Below, one piece after another: positions 16,116 through 23,986 of a stretch of DNA of 47,709 bases (position 1 is its first letter; every line of letters starts with the position of its first letter). Below the pieces are notes generated by a model. The model was not told where the DNA came from. It made no database searches and worked only from the letters and a program-made list of their open reading frames with translations. Source of the stretch: an uncultured Planctomycetota bacterium (lineage in GTDB: Bacteria; Planctomycetota; Planctomycetia; Pirellulales; Thermoguttaceae); the NCBI GenBank assembly GCA_902796885.1, contig CADBQY010000212.1, forward strand, positions 1 through 47,709. The letters are read 5' to 3'. Made by a program: the position numbers and the translations under genes.

Positions 16116-16739
16116 TTAGAGGAGAGAAGTCTCTTTACGACAGGGAAAAATAGTCTTGAACAGAAGGTCATCCAAACCCAAATAGGAAAGGTACTCCCGT
16201 ACCCCCGCTTCTGGACCGGCCTGTGAAGCAAGTCGAAGGATGATTCTGTCATTTTCCTTCCTTAAAAGAATGAGAGGAGCCTTAAGATCGACTATTTTAC
16301 CATTCGACTTGGCAACCTCAACACACTTTGTGGAAAGAAGGCATTCAAGACGTGATTCCCAGTCTCGATCGAGATCGGCCGGAATTGGAATTTCATAAAG
16401 AAATGATTCCGCCGTTGACTTCTTTGCAACTTCGGGGAGAATTTCCGCCGAGTTGAAATGGAGTCCTTCGACCGAAACGCCGTTCAGGCGATCGAGTATT
16501 TCACCAACTGAGACTTCAGTGTCAAAAATCACTTCCATCACTTCGTCATCGCTTGCCATTCCCAGAGCCAATGCAGAGACATAGCTTACCTTTTGTTTCG
16601 GATGAAAACCTTCGCTCATCGCTACGGGGAGCCCGCTACGACGAAGAAGACGTTCCATCATGTTCAAAAGGTCTCGATGGCCGATAAATCGGAGAGTGCC
16701 CTTTTTGCTGAATCTCAGACGGACCCGTTCGCGCACCAT
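16116..16739 (-). CDS. DUF2344 (TIGR03936) radical-SAM-linked protein
   Basis: The 207-residue protein matches the family found fused to, or next to, a TIGR03960 radical SAM protein: RLRFSKKGTLRFIGHRDLLNMMERLLRRSG, shown here as the stretch starting at residue 6, then SEGFHPKQ and ALALGM. Its role is unknown. I prefer the ATG at 16739, which has AGGA 8 nt upstream, over a GTG at 16781 that would place a perfect hairpin (16757-16780) inside the coding region. The usual radical SAM partner is not next to it; ptsI is upstream instead. It stands 39 bp before the RNase gene and is probably co-transcribed with it. Confidence 0.82.
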   Translation of the reverse strand: MVRERVRLRFSKKGTLRFIGHRDLLNMMERLLRRSGLPVAMSEGFHPKQKVSYVSALALGMASDDEVMEVIFDTEVSVGEILDRLNGVSVEGLHFNSAEILPEVAKKSTAESFLYEIPIPADLDRDWESRLECLLSTKCVEVAKSNGKIVDLKAPLILLRKENDRIILRLASQAGPEAGVREYLSYLGLDDLLFKTIFPCRKETSLL

Positions 16740-16756
16740 CACTGTTTTCCTGTCAA

Positions 16757-16780
16757 TGTCCGAACCCGTTCTTTCGGACA
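16757..16780 (-). promoter_or_regulatory. Hairpin just upstream of the DUF2344 ribosome binding site
   Basis: TGTCCGAA (16757-16764) and TTCGGACA (16773-16780) form a perfect 8-bp inverted repeat with an 8-nt loop. It ends about 8 bp before the AGGA of the DUF2344 gene. There is no T tract on either side, so it may be an operator or a translational control element rather than a terminator. Confidence 0.45.
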
Positions 16781-16801
16781 CAGGGAAGTAATAGGTAATG
16801 T

Positions 16802-16897
16802 TTACCAGACACCGCTCCCCGTTTCAACCATTGGTTTGTTTTCCCGTTTCATCGGGGTAGGGTTAAGTGGTCTGACAAACCCAAAGTATTTAGTCAT
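16802..16897 (-). CDS. Possible 31-residue small protein after ptsI
   Basis: An ORF of 31 codons begins with an ATG whose last bases overlap the ptsI stop (ATGA at 16894-16897) and ends with TAA at 16804-16802. It fills most of the gap between ptsI and the DUF2344 gene. The peptide begins MTKYFGFVRPLNPTPMKREN and is basic with several Pro residues. I know no such family. The ATGA overlap, the same kind of coupling seen between ptsN and ptsH, is the only positive evidence, and a chance ORF of this size is quite possible. Confidence 0.28.
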   Translation of the reverse strand: MTKYFGFVRPLNPTPMKRENKPMVETGSGVW

Positions 16898-18657
16898 GTT
16901 TCGAGATCAAAAGCGTCACCGACATATTTTTGGGTCTCCGCTTTAAGGTAATTCCGAACATCACGAGCTGTTTCCATACGCAGAGCCGCTTCTGCGACGT
17001 GAGTGCACTCGTTAATCGAGACTTTACGGCAGAGAGCTTTGATCTCGGGAATTGATTGGGGGGCAACGCTAAAATCGCGTAACCCCAATCCCAATAGAAG
17101 CATAGTGTAGATCGGGTTGCTCCCCATCTGTCCACAAAGCGAAATTGGTTTTGCGTACATGTTAGGAACGCGAATCGCTTCACGAAGAAGACGCAAGAGC
17201 GCCGGATCCTCATTATTGTAGAGACGCCCGACCCCCTCATTACTACGATCCACAGCAAGAGTATACTGCACAAGATCGTTAGTTCCAATACTGAAAAAAT
17301 CGACCTCTCGAACGAATGTGTCGAGCATAATGACAGTTGCGGGAACTTCGACCATCATTCCAATAGGAATCGATTCGTCAAATGGGACACCGAGTTCGTA
17401 GAGCTCTTCACAGACATCAGAAAAGATCATCCTGGCCTGCCGATATTCTAAAACGGTCGATATTAGAGGGAACATGACCCTCACTTTCCCGTATGCGCTA
17501 GCCCGAAGAATTGCGCGTAACTGCTTGCGAAATATTCGCGTATTCCGAAGCGAAAGTCGGATGCTCCTGACGCCCATAAAAGGGTTTCGTTCGATCTGCT
17601 TCGACATAGCGAGATCCGGAAGCTTATCAGCACCCAAGTCGAATGTGCGAATCGTCGTGACGCGTCCATTCATCGATTCGATGACTTGTTTATATGCTTC
17701 AAAATGAACATCTTCGGAAGGGAGACTAGCTGCTGATTCAGCTAGATAAAGAAACTCCGTTCGATAGAGTCCAATTCCTTTGGCGCCATTTTCAAGACAT
17801 ATTCGTGCTTCGTAGGGGAATTCTATGTTGCCATAGACATTGATCTCAACGCCATCACGAGTGACGGACGGTTTTTCCGTTTCTGTTGAGTACTGTTCAA
17901 GGAGAGTTTTATTCCGCTGAATCTGTTTTTCATAACTCTGAATCGTAACCTCATCAGGGTCAAGAATTACAGTACCGTTTTTTCCGTCAACGATGATCTT
18001 GTCACCATCATCGATTTCATTCAAAAAAGAACCGACACCTAACACGGCGGGAATTTGAAGTGCCGAGGCAACAATTGCAGTGTGACTACCCTGCCCTCCC
18101 GTTTCGGTGACAATAGCAAGAACATTATCACGGCTTAACGTGCAAGTCTCACTTGGCGTAAGAGTATTTGCAACCAATATCACCGGATATTGTAAATTCG
18201 CAATACTCTCACGACGAATCCCCATCAAACGCCGAAGAACGCGTTTTTGAATATCATAAATATCATTTGCGCGTTCCGATATTCCTCCGTCTCCTGGTAT
18301 GTTCTTTAACCGCTCTGCGTGTCGATCAAAGACTTTCGAAACGGCAAACTCTGGCGTAAAATGGTCATTTTTGATATGTGAGATAAGCTCATTTCGAAGC
18401 TTTTTGTCTGAAATGATCTGGAGGTGGGCACCAAAAATATGACCGTATTCTGCCCCAAGTTCTTTGGAAACAGAATCACGATCTGACTCAATCTGCGAAG
18501 CCGCTTCGCGAATCGCCTCTTCCAACCTGAATATTTCACGTGTAGTGTCTCGCTCTTCGATAAAACGATGTTTGATACGGCATTTTCCGTTATCAAATGC
18601 CATCACTTCGCCGATCGCGATGCCGGTTGAAACGCCGATTCCTTGACAAATTTTCAT
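16894..18657 (-). CDS. ptsI: Phosphoenolpyruvate-protein phosphotransferase, enzyme I
   Basis: Enzyme I takes phosphate from PEP and passes it to HPr. The 587 residues show the N-terminal HPr-binding and phospho-His domains, with active His192 in GGQGSHTAIVASAL, the PEP-binding barrel with Arg299 (GIGLYRTEFL) and Arg337 (TIRTFDLGADK), and Cys508 (ISLCGQMG) near the C terminus. No GAF domain is present, so it is the standard EI rather than EI-Ntr. The ATG is 6 bp after the ptsH stop. The canonical GGRTSH motif reads GGQGSH here, a mild change that keeps the His. Confidence 0.95.
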   Translation of the reverse strand: MKICQGIGVSTGIAIGEVMAFDNGKCRIKHRFIEERDTTREIFRLEEAIREAASQIESDRDSVSKELGAEYGHIFGAHLQIISDKKLRNELISHIKNDHFTPEFAVSKVFDRHAERLKNIPGDGGISERANDIYDIQKRVLRRLMGIRRESIANLQYPVILVANTLTPSETCTLSRDNVLAIVTETGGQGSHTAIVASALQIPAVLGVGSFLNEIDDGDKIIVDGKNGTVILDPDEVTIQSYEKQIQRNKTLLEQYSTETEKPSVTRDGVEINVYGNIEFPYEARICLENGAKGIGLYRTEFLYLAESAASLPSEDVHFEAYKQVIESMNGRVTTIRTFDLGADKLPDLAMSKQIERNPFMGVRSIRLSLRNTRIFRKQLRAILRASAYGKVRVMFPLISTVLEYRQARMIFSDVCEELYELGVPFDESIPIGMMVEVPATVIMLDTFVREVDFFSIGTNDLVQYTLAVDRSNEGVGRLYNNEDPALLRLLREAIRVPNMYAKPISLCGQMGSNPIYTMLLLGLGLRDFSVAPQSIPEIKALCRKVSINECTHVAEAALRMETARDVRNYLKAETQKYVGDAFDLET

Positions 18658-18663
18658 CGAAGG

Positions 18664-18972
18664 TTATCCCTCCGTAGCAAACTCGTCTTCACTAAACTTC
18701 GTGTCAAAAAGTGAGGTGAAGCGGTCGGCAATCTCCGAAGAATTTGGTCCCCGTACCGTTAGTGTCAAGACGGTACCACACGGAGCCATCATCGAGAGAA
18801 GATCAATCATGCTTTTACAGTCCGCAGTGTATGAACCGTTAGTCAACGAAATTTCATCCTCGTATTTCGATGATACTTGACAGATCAACGATGCGACACG
18901 GAGATGAAAACCGGACTTGTTTTGTACGGTCAGACTCCGAGTCACTTTGTCAGTTGAAAGAGGATTATTCAT
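18664..18972 (-). CDS. ptsH: HPr family phosphocarrier protein
   Basis: HPr relays phosphate from enzyme I to EIIA proteins. In the 102 residues the phospho-acceptor is His23 in GFHLRVASL; the Arg two residues later is kept but the following Pro of the canonical HARPA is Val. Ser54 in DCKSMIDLLSMM lies at the regulatory serine site of HPr proteins that are targets of HPr kinase. Both ends extend a little beyond the usual 85 to 90 residues. The ATG overlaps the ptsN stop (ATGA, 18969-18972). Confidence 0.9.
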   Translation of the reverse strand: MNNPLSTDKVTRSLTVQNKSGFHLRVASLICQVSSKYEDEISLTNGSYTADCKSMIDLLSMMAPCGTVLTLTVRGPNSSEIADRFTSLFDTKFSEDEFATEG

Positions 18973-19445
18973 TTACCGTAACTGCTATTATCTGCTTCTT
19001 CTAAGAGCTGCAGAATATCTTCCTTTGTGCGCGACTGCTTCAGAAACTTACAGAATGACTCGTCTTTGAGTTTGAGTGTGATATGTTCTAGAGCGCGCAG
19101 GTGTTCGCTGGGACAGTCGGGAGGCGAAATCAACAGAAAGAATAGGTTGACTTTTTCGCAATCTAGGCTACAGAAATCAATCCCCTCGGGGCTGATAGCT
19201 ATCGTTCCCACCAATTTGCTGACACTGGGGTGTTTGGTGTGAGGCACTGCAATCCCATGGCCAATTCCGGTTGAACCGAGATCTTCGCGGCGCATAATCG
19301 CTTTGACGATACTCTCATATTCCGACTCCGGAATTTCGCCGGTATCCTGTATCGATTTAACCATTTCACGAATGACGCCTGGTTTATCCGTCGCATCAAT
19401 ATGCGTTCTGATCGAATCAACCAGAATAAAATCGGAAAACTTCAT
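18969..19445 (-). CDS. ptsN: PTS EIIA domain protein, PtsN (EIIA-Ntr) type
   Basis: This is a single-domain EIIA of the fructose/nitrogen type, 158 residues, with the active-site His69 in GHGIAVPHTKH. REDLGSTGIG before it and the PEHL-like SEHLRALEHI helix are typical of PtsN. With no EIIB or EIIC nearby it most likely serves regulation (nitrogen, potassium or carbon status) through its phosphorylation state. AGGAG lies 7 nt upstream of the ATG. The hpf-ptsN order is the same as in many proteobacteria, here without rpoN. Confidence 0.9.
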   Translation of the reverse strand: MKFSDFILVDSIRTHIDATDKPGVIREMVKSIQDTGEIPESEYESIVKAIMRREDLGSTGIGHGIAVPHTKHPSVSKLVGTIAISPEGIDFCSLDCEKVNLFFLLISPPDCPSEHLRALEHITLKLKDESFCKFLKQSRTKEDILQLLEEADNSSYGK

Positions 19446-19478
19446 AAAATACTCCTAAAGCTTTAATTATGCTGAAAG

Positions 19479-19497
19479 TCCGGCATCCTAAGCCGGA
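19479..19497 (-). other. Hairpin between hpf and ptsN
   Basis: TCCGGC (19479-19484) pairs with GCCGGA (19492-19497) around a 7-nt loop. The minus-strand RNA continues CTTTC, so termination would be weak. It could set the ratio of hpf to PTS gene expression by processing or attenuation. Confidence 0.4.
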
Positions 19498-19534
19498 AAT
19501 AAATTTTGAGGGTTGATGTCACATAATCAAAAAT

Positions 19535-19831
19535 TCAACGGTGATCCGTCAGCTTTTCTTTGAACTTTTTCATCTGCTGTTGGATTTTATCGATGATCTG
19601 ATCGATACAACCGTACAACTCTCCTGAAGAATAAGAGGCCTGGAATTCTTTTTTGAGTTCCGTAGCGACAATGATATCAACAGAGGGAACATCGGCCTTT
19701 TCCAAATCAACCGTCACATCAATGCGACTGACTCGTTCAATAAATTTGCCGAGCTTTTCGACTTTGTCGATAATCTTTTGCTTGGCGGCATCCGAAAGTT
19801 CGCCGTGCCGCGTTGAAACGTTGACCTGCAT
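19535..19831 (-). CDS. hpf: Ribosome hibernation promoting factor, short form
   Basis: HPF/RaiA proteins bind the 30S decoding region and silence ribosomes in slow growth. The 98 residues match the short family: VSTRHGELSDAAKQKIIDKVEKL at the N terminus (first 20 read VSTRHGELSDAAKQKIIDKV), RIDVTVDLEK and a basic C-terminal helix KIQQQMKKFKEKL. It lacks the C-terminal dimerisation domain of long HPF. AGGAG is 6 nt upstream of the ATG. It heads the hpf-ptsN-ptsH-ptsI run. Confidence 0.92.
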   Translation of the reverse strand: MQVNVSTRHGELSDAAKQKIIDKVEKLGKFIERVSRIDVTVDLEKADVPSVDIIVATELKKEFQASYSSGELYGCIDQIIDKIQQQMKKFKEKLTDHR

Positions 19832-19893
19832 TACCGTCTCCTTCTAACTGGAAAACATAGATATCTTAAACGGTTACCCACCCCCATAATGGT

Positions 19894-19922
19894 ATTATAT
19901 CAAAGAATGGGATTAAGTTCCA
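19894..19922 (-). promoter_or_regulatory. Candidate promoter for the hpf-pts operon
   Basis: The minus strand has a perfect -10 TATAAT (19899-19894). The -35 at the proper distance is poor (TGGAAC at 19922-19917). The leader to the hpf ATG would be about 55 nt. Confidence 0.35.
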
Positions 19923-19943
19923 GTGATTGTTAGAACTAATCCC
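19909..19943. terminator. Hairpin after the radical SAM gene
   Basis: GGGATTA-A-GTTC (19909-19920) pairs with GAAC-TAATCCC (19933-19943): an 11-bp stem with one bulge. AAAAATTTTT follows on the plus strand and ATTCTTTG on the minus strand. It lies 9 bp past the radical SAM stop and is the likely end of that transcript, although the minus-strand T tract is poor. Confidence 0.5.
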
Positions 19944-19951
19944 AAAAATTT

Positions 19952-20833
19952 TTATCGAGAGTAAAAAACCTCTGTCGAAAGGCATGTCCCCTTACGAACT
20001 TCTTCAGCAATCGCGTCCATTTCAACTTGGTTTAAGGCCGAAATATTTGATTCCACCGGGGGACGAGCCACAGTGTAGAGTTGAAGCCCCGTAATGTTTC
20101 CCCCCTTGGAAGCGATGCGATTGAGAATCTCAATGTAAGATGCAATCTCCTCGCGAGAAGGAATCGTTTTATCGTTGCGCAAAAACATTGTTTGAATTTT
20201 AATCGGCCATCTTGAGGATGCGAAGATCAAATTATCAATAATCATCTCGAATGGAATTGAAGAACGGTTAATACTGTGGTAGACATTGGCATTTAACCCG
20301 TCAAACTTTGCCCATATTTCTCCGTTTCTCTCAATTATCTCGTCGCAACCTCTAATGGTTTGTGGATTTCGAAAGGTGGTCGAGTTTGTGATGAGTACAA
20401 GTTTAACCGATTCATGGAGCAAGTCGTCGCGTTTTTGAGCGACCAATCGAACTGCGTCGGGAAACTGAGGAGACAAGGTCGGCTCACCATCACCGCTGAA
20501 GGCAAAGTCACGGAGAACGCGTTGTTCAAACGGTGTCTCCCGAAAACGTTCTTCAGAAAAAATCTCTCCCGAGAGAACGGCCTTTACGGTCTCTTCGACC
20601 TCTTTGTTTAACTTATCTAGGTCAATCTTGGGGGAAACCGTCGAAAGGACCGCTTTTTCCAAAAGGCGATGATAGTTTACCTGACAATAGGTACATGCAA
20701 AATTGCATTTTTTTGACGGACTTAAGTTTATTCCGATAGAAACCCCACCTGAACGTCGGCTTACCACCGGATAAACGATATCCTGTTTGCGGTAAAAAGA
20801 TGGATGGTTCTGTGTGGGGGAAAGCTTCATCAT
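19952..20833 (-). CDS. Radical SAM protein, function unknown
   Basis: The 293-residue protein carries the SAM-cluster motif CNFACTYC (CxxxCxxC, about residues 43-50) in NLSPSKKCNFACTYCQVNYH, and FSGDGEPTLSP, the GE-type motif that contacts SAM methionine. It has no extra C-terminal iron-sulfur domain. The layout resembles the COG0731-type Fe-S oxidoreductases, but substrate and product are unknown. Two Met codons begin the ORF and either may be used. It stands alone between two hairpins, downstream of ilvC. Confidence 0.85.
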   Translation of the reverse strand: MMKLSPTQNHPSFYRKQDIVYPVVSRRSGGVSIGINLSPSKKCNFACTYCQVNYHRLLEKAVLSTVSPKIDLDKLNKEVEETVKAVLSGEIFSEERFRETPFEQRVLRDFAFSGDGEPTLSPQFPDAVRLVAQKRDDLLHESVKLVLITNSTTFRNPQTIRGCDEIIERNGEIWAKFDGLNANVYHSINRSSIPFEMIIDNLIFASSRWPIKIQTMFLRNDKTIPSREEIASYIEILNRIASKGGNITGLQLYTVARPPVESNISALNQVEMDAIAEEVRKGTCLSTEVFYSR

Positions 20834-20880
20834 CCGTTACCTGCTAACGCTTTTCCGACTAATCATTGAAAAAATCCGAA

Positions 20881-20924
20881 AAAAGAAAGAAGCGACCCAG
20901 AGTGTCCGAGCCGCTCTTTCTTTT
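20881..20924 (-). terminator. Terminator downstream of ilvC
   Basis: AAAAGAAAGAAGCG (20881-20894) pairs with CGCTCTTTCTTTT (20912-20924) with a single bulged A. On the minus strand the stem runs straight into a TCTTTTTTCGG tract. This is a strong intrinsic terminator 20 bp past the ilvC stop. Confidence 0.75.
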
Positions 20925-20943
20925 AAGGGAAATGGAGTCCAAA

Positions 20944-21948
20944 TCAGAACTCTTTTTCATCAATCCAACTCATCATCCGACGAAGTTTTTTACCCGTCTC
21001 TTCGAGCAACGAATCATGCTGCATGGCTCGTAGGCGCTTGAACATCGGAGCTTTCGCCTGATTTTCGAGAAGCCATTCTTTGGCAAAACGTCCATCCTGA
21101 ATTTCTTCCAGAATCTTACGCATTTCTTTTTTCGATTCTTCGTTGATCACGCGCGGACCACGAGTGTAGTCACCGTATTCCGCAGTGTTCGAAACCGAGT
21201 AGCGCATATAATTCAGTCCTCCCTGATAGAAGAGGTCAACAATCAACTTGACTTCATGCATACATTCGAAATAGGCCATTTCCGGTTGATATCCGGCTTC
21301 GACAAGAGTTTCGAATCCAGCAGAAATCAAAGCCGAAAGGCCGCCGCAAAGAACGGCTTGTTCGCCGAAAAGGTCGGTTTCGGTTTCTTCCTTAAAGGTG
21401 GTCTCGATTACGCCACCACGCGTACCGCCAATACCTTTGGCGTAAGCAAGGCCGAGCGCTTTTTCGCGATCGCCTGCGCCAGGTCCGAGAGCGATCAGAC
21501 AGGGAACCCCGCCGCCTTTTTCATATTCGGAACGGACAAGATGACCAGGTCCTTTCGGAGCGATCATAATGGCAGAACACCCTTTGGGGATGTCAAACTG
21601 ACCGTAGTGGACATTGAAGCCGTGGGTTGCCAGGAGAATATTTCCGGGCACGAGATTCGGACGGATTTGTTTTTCGAAGATACCGGCCTGAAGTTCATCC
21701 GGAAGGGTCAGGACGATGATATCTCCCTGCTTGACCGCTTCTTCGGTAGTTAGAGGCTGGAAACCGGCTTTAACGGCGAGATCGTAGTTGTCAGTTCCTT
21801 CAAGTTCACCGATAACAACTTTACAGCCACTGTCTCGCAAGTTTTGGGCATGGGCATGACCTTGCGATCCGTAACCGAGAATCGCGATCGTTTTGTCTTT
21901 CAACAGCGAAAGGTCAGCATCCTTTTCATAATAGATTGTCGCAGCCAT
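20944..21948 (-). CDS. ilvC: Ketol-acid reductoisomerase (NADP+)
   Basis: IlvC rearranges and reduces acetolactate and acetohydroxybutyrate in valine, isoleucine and leucine synthesis. The 334 residues are the short class I form. The Rossmann motif is GYGSQGHAHAQNLRDSG, followed by GPGHLVR, and the metal-binding region has ETETDLFGEQAVLCGG and the helix MHEVKLIVDLFYQGG. It lies 101 bp downstream of ilvN with a hairpin between them, and ends at a strong terminator. Confidence 0.96.
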   Translation of the reverse strand: MAATIYYEKDADLSLLKDKTIAILGYGSQGHAHAQNLRDSGCKVVIGELEGTDNYDLAVKAGFQPLTTEEAVKQGDIIVLTLPDELQAGIFEKQIRPNLVPGNILLATHGFNVHYGQFDIPKGCSAIMIAPKGPGHLVRSEYEKGGGVPCLIALGPGAGDREKALGLAYAKGIGGTRGGVIETTFKEETETDLFGEQAVLCGGLSALISAGFETLVEAGYQPEMAYFECMHEVKLIVDLFYQGGLNYMRYSVSNTAEYGDYTRGPRVINEESKKEMRKILEEIQDGRFAKEWLLENQAKAPMFKRLRAMQHDSLLEETGKKLRRMMSWIDEKEF

Positions 21949-22013
21949 TGCAAAGCTCCTATTCCAAAATGGTTGTTCCTAAAATCGAAAAAACTCGTTT
22001 ATGTTGAACAAAA

Positions 22014-22032
22014 CATGGTTATCAAAACCATG
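22014..22032 (-). other. Hairpin between ilvN and ilvC
   Basis: CATGGTT (22014-22020) pairs perfectly with AACCATG (22026-22032). On the minus strand the stem is followed by TTTTGTTC, so it resembles an intrinsic terminator inside the ilvN-ilvC unit. It may lower ilvC expression from the ilvN promoter. Confidence 0.5.
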
Positions 22033-22049
22033 CACTATTCACGAACCTC

Positions 22050-22562
22050 TTAATCTCCCAACTTTGCTTTCTGGAGCGTTTCGGATGCGGCGGCACGCGC
22101 CAGGGCAATTCTTCCCGTGCGAACAAGCTCGACGATCCCGTATGGTCGCATCACATCGATGAAAGCCTCGACTTTTGATTCGTTACCGGAGACCTCTATC
22201 ATGAGATAATCGGGAGTCACGTCAAGAACACTGGCTCGAAAGATTTGCACCAGTTCGAGAATGGAACTGCGAGATTCCTCACCAGCGCTTACACGAATGA
22301 GCATAAGGTCACGTTCGACAAATTCGTGAGCGCTTAGATCCTGGACATCTACAACCGTTACCAACTTGGCCAATTGGGCCCTGACCTGTGAGAGAATATA
22401 GGTGTCGCCGACAACGACAAAGGTCATTCGGGACATTTTCGGATCTTCGGTTTCTCCGACAGCCAAGCTCTCAATGTTGTAGCCACGGGCGGCGAGCATT
22501 CCGGAGACATGCGAAAGAACTCCGGGAACGTTCTGAACTAATGCAGAAATCAAATGTTTCAT
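22050..22562 (-). CDS. ilvN: Acetolactate synthase small (regulatory) subunit
   Basis: The small subunit activates acetolactate synthase and confers valine feedback inhibition. The 170 residues have the N-terminal ACT domain (HLISALVQNVPGVLSHVSGM, then ARGYNIESLAVG) and the C-terminal ALS_ss_C domain. The catalytic large subunit (ilvB/ilvI), usually just upstream, is absent; a CvpA-like gene is there instead. A good promoter lies upstream at 22622-22649. Confidence 0.94.
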   Translation of the reverse strand: MKHLISALVQNVPGVLSHVSGMLAARGYNIESLAVGETEDPKMSRMTFVVVGDTYILSQVRAQLAKLVTVVDVQDLSAHEFVERDLMLIRVSAGEESRSSILELVQIFRASVLDVTPDYLMIEVSGNESKVEAFIDVMRPYGIVELVRTGRIALARAAASETLQKAKLGD

Positions 22563-22621
22563 TACTCTTCTTTGGCTTTCGTTTCGCGGAAATTAAGACT
22601 CAAGCCTAAATAAACTAACAT

Positions 22622-22649
22622 ATTATATCCTGAAAAACTATTGTGACAA
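22622..22649 (-). promoter_or_regulatory. Promoter for ilvN-ilvC
   Basis: On the minus strand TTGTCA (22649-22644) and a perfect TATAAT (22627-22622) are 16 bp apart, which is close to consensus. The leader is about 53 nt, with no room for a peptide attenuator and no T-box motif seen. Confidence 0.65.
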
Positions 22650-22706
22650 GGTAGAAAGAATCGACAACTAACAGCAAAACGGTGTGGAAACGATCAATCC
22701 CGAATA

Positions 22707-23747
22707 TCAATAACTTGGGGTATAATATCGGTCTGAACTAGAACTGACACCGGAACCGTAGATATCTTTCGAATTGGATATGCGGTTCTGCCTATCTGAT
22801 TCATCTACAGGTGAAACCGTCCGGAACAAACTTCGCGAGAAGATATCGTCGGCTTTCTGAAAGATGTCATCTTGGGCCGAACTCTCAGCGGTTGAAACTT
22901 CACTGTCAGAAAAACGGGTTACTGATTGTTCATGTTCAACGTAATTTTTGGCAGAGTCGCCCGAGCGAGTTGGATCGAAATAATCCGGTTCTTGTGAATA
23001 ATTATCGTAGGAATCACCAAAAGAAAGATTCTTTTGGAACCCATTAAAACTTTTTGTAAGCGAATCAAGCTCTCCTATTGTTTTTTTTAAAGTATTAGCC
23101 TTTTCTTTTGCTTTTTGAAATGAATTAGCTATATCTTCTTTGAATGTTGATATCTGATAGTTCGTCGATGTCCTTTTGACGGCATTACCATCACCGGCAG
23201 CTTTATGAAAGTCATCAAGAGCGGATTTAACTTTTGCTGTCTGAGCGTTATCTGGAATAATTTTTTGTATCTCACAAAGTAGCTGAATCATCATTCTTCC
23301 GCTTTGAGACCCGATCACAAATTTTTTAGATGTTGATGAAAGGGTCACTGCGAAGTAGGTAACTACAAGACAGACAATTAATCCTTTGACAAGGCCGAAA
23401 AGAGCCCCAAGCTGACGGTTGGCTTCTTTGAGAATACCTCCGACTAACATCCCGCTAAGAACTTTTCCAAGAATCAGAACACCAATCTCTACGGCGAAAA
23501 ACGTTGCGATGGAAGCCGCTTTACCGCTAAGCGCGTCACCCAGAGGAAAATATGATTTGAAATTTACGGAATAGCGGGACGAAACATACCACCCTGCCAG
23601 AAGAGAAACTATTGAGGTAATTTGAAGAAATATACCGCGTTTTCCACCCATGAAAATACAATAGAGCAGAAACAAAATGACAAAAACATCAAAAGTTGGG
23701 AGATTTTTTACGGTTTCTATCATTGTAAAATCCGATTGAAAGGGCAC
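22707..23747 (-). CDS. CvpA-family membrane protein with long cytoplasmic-type tail
   Basis: The N-terminal 140 residues hold four hydrophobic segments, with GGKRGIFLQITSIVSLLAGW and LGALFGLVKGLIVCLVVTYF typical of the CvpA (colicin V production) family. The remaining 200 residues are polar and Ser/Asp-rich, with a helical stretch FQKAKEKANTLKKTIGELDS, and no known domain. CvpA proteins are linked to envelope homeostasis in other bacteria, but the role here is unknown. The start at 23747 is GTG; an ATG at 23723 (MIETVKNLP) is an equally good start and would remove 8 residues. Confidence 0.75.
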   Translation of the reverse strand: MPFQSDFTMIETVKNLPTFDVFVILFLLYCIFMGGKRGIFLQITSIVSLLAGWYVSSRYSVNFKSYFPLGDALSGKAASIATFFAVEIGVLILGKVLSGMLVGGILKEANRQLGALFGLVKGLIVCLVVTYFAVTLSSTSKKFVIGSQSGRMMIQLLCEIQKIIPDNAQTAKVKSALDDFHKAAGDGNAVKRTSTNYQISTFKEDIANSFQKAKEKANTLKKTIGELDSLTKSFNGFQKNLSFGDSYDNYSQEPDYFDPTRSGDSAKNYVEHEQSVTRFSDSEVSTAESSAQDDIFQKADDIFSRSLFRTVSPVDESDRQNRISNSKDIYGSGVSSSSDRYYTPSY

Positions 23748-23904
23748 GTTTCCGACGCCAAGAATATATCATCTGGCCTACGGTTAGAGTTTCAAAACAA
23801 CCCGAATCCGTTGGATTTTATTAAATATTCCTATTCCAGACAAGAGATTTTTCCGTGTTTAATAGATTTATAACCAAGGAATAGCCTAGAGGCTCATTTT
23901 AAGA

Positions 23905-23933
23905 TTGACTCCATGCTAGGACTTAGTTACAAT
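23905..23933 (+). promoter_or_regulatory. Promoter for the YdjM-like gene
   Basis: TTGACT (23905-23910) and TACAAT (23928-23933) are 17 bp apart, one base each from consensus. Transcription would start near 23940, about 47 nt before the ATG. Confidence 0.65.
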
Positions 23934-23986
23934 CATTCGTTTTTAGCACATTAGGATGTTGACCAGGACCAACACACAGGGAACAA

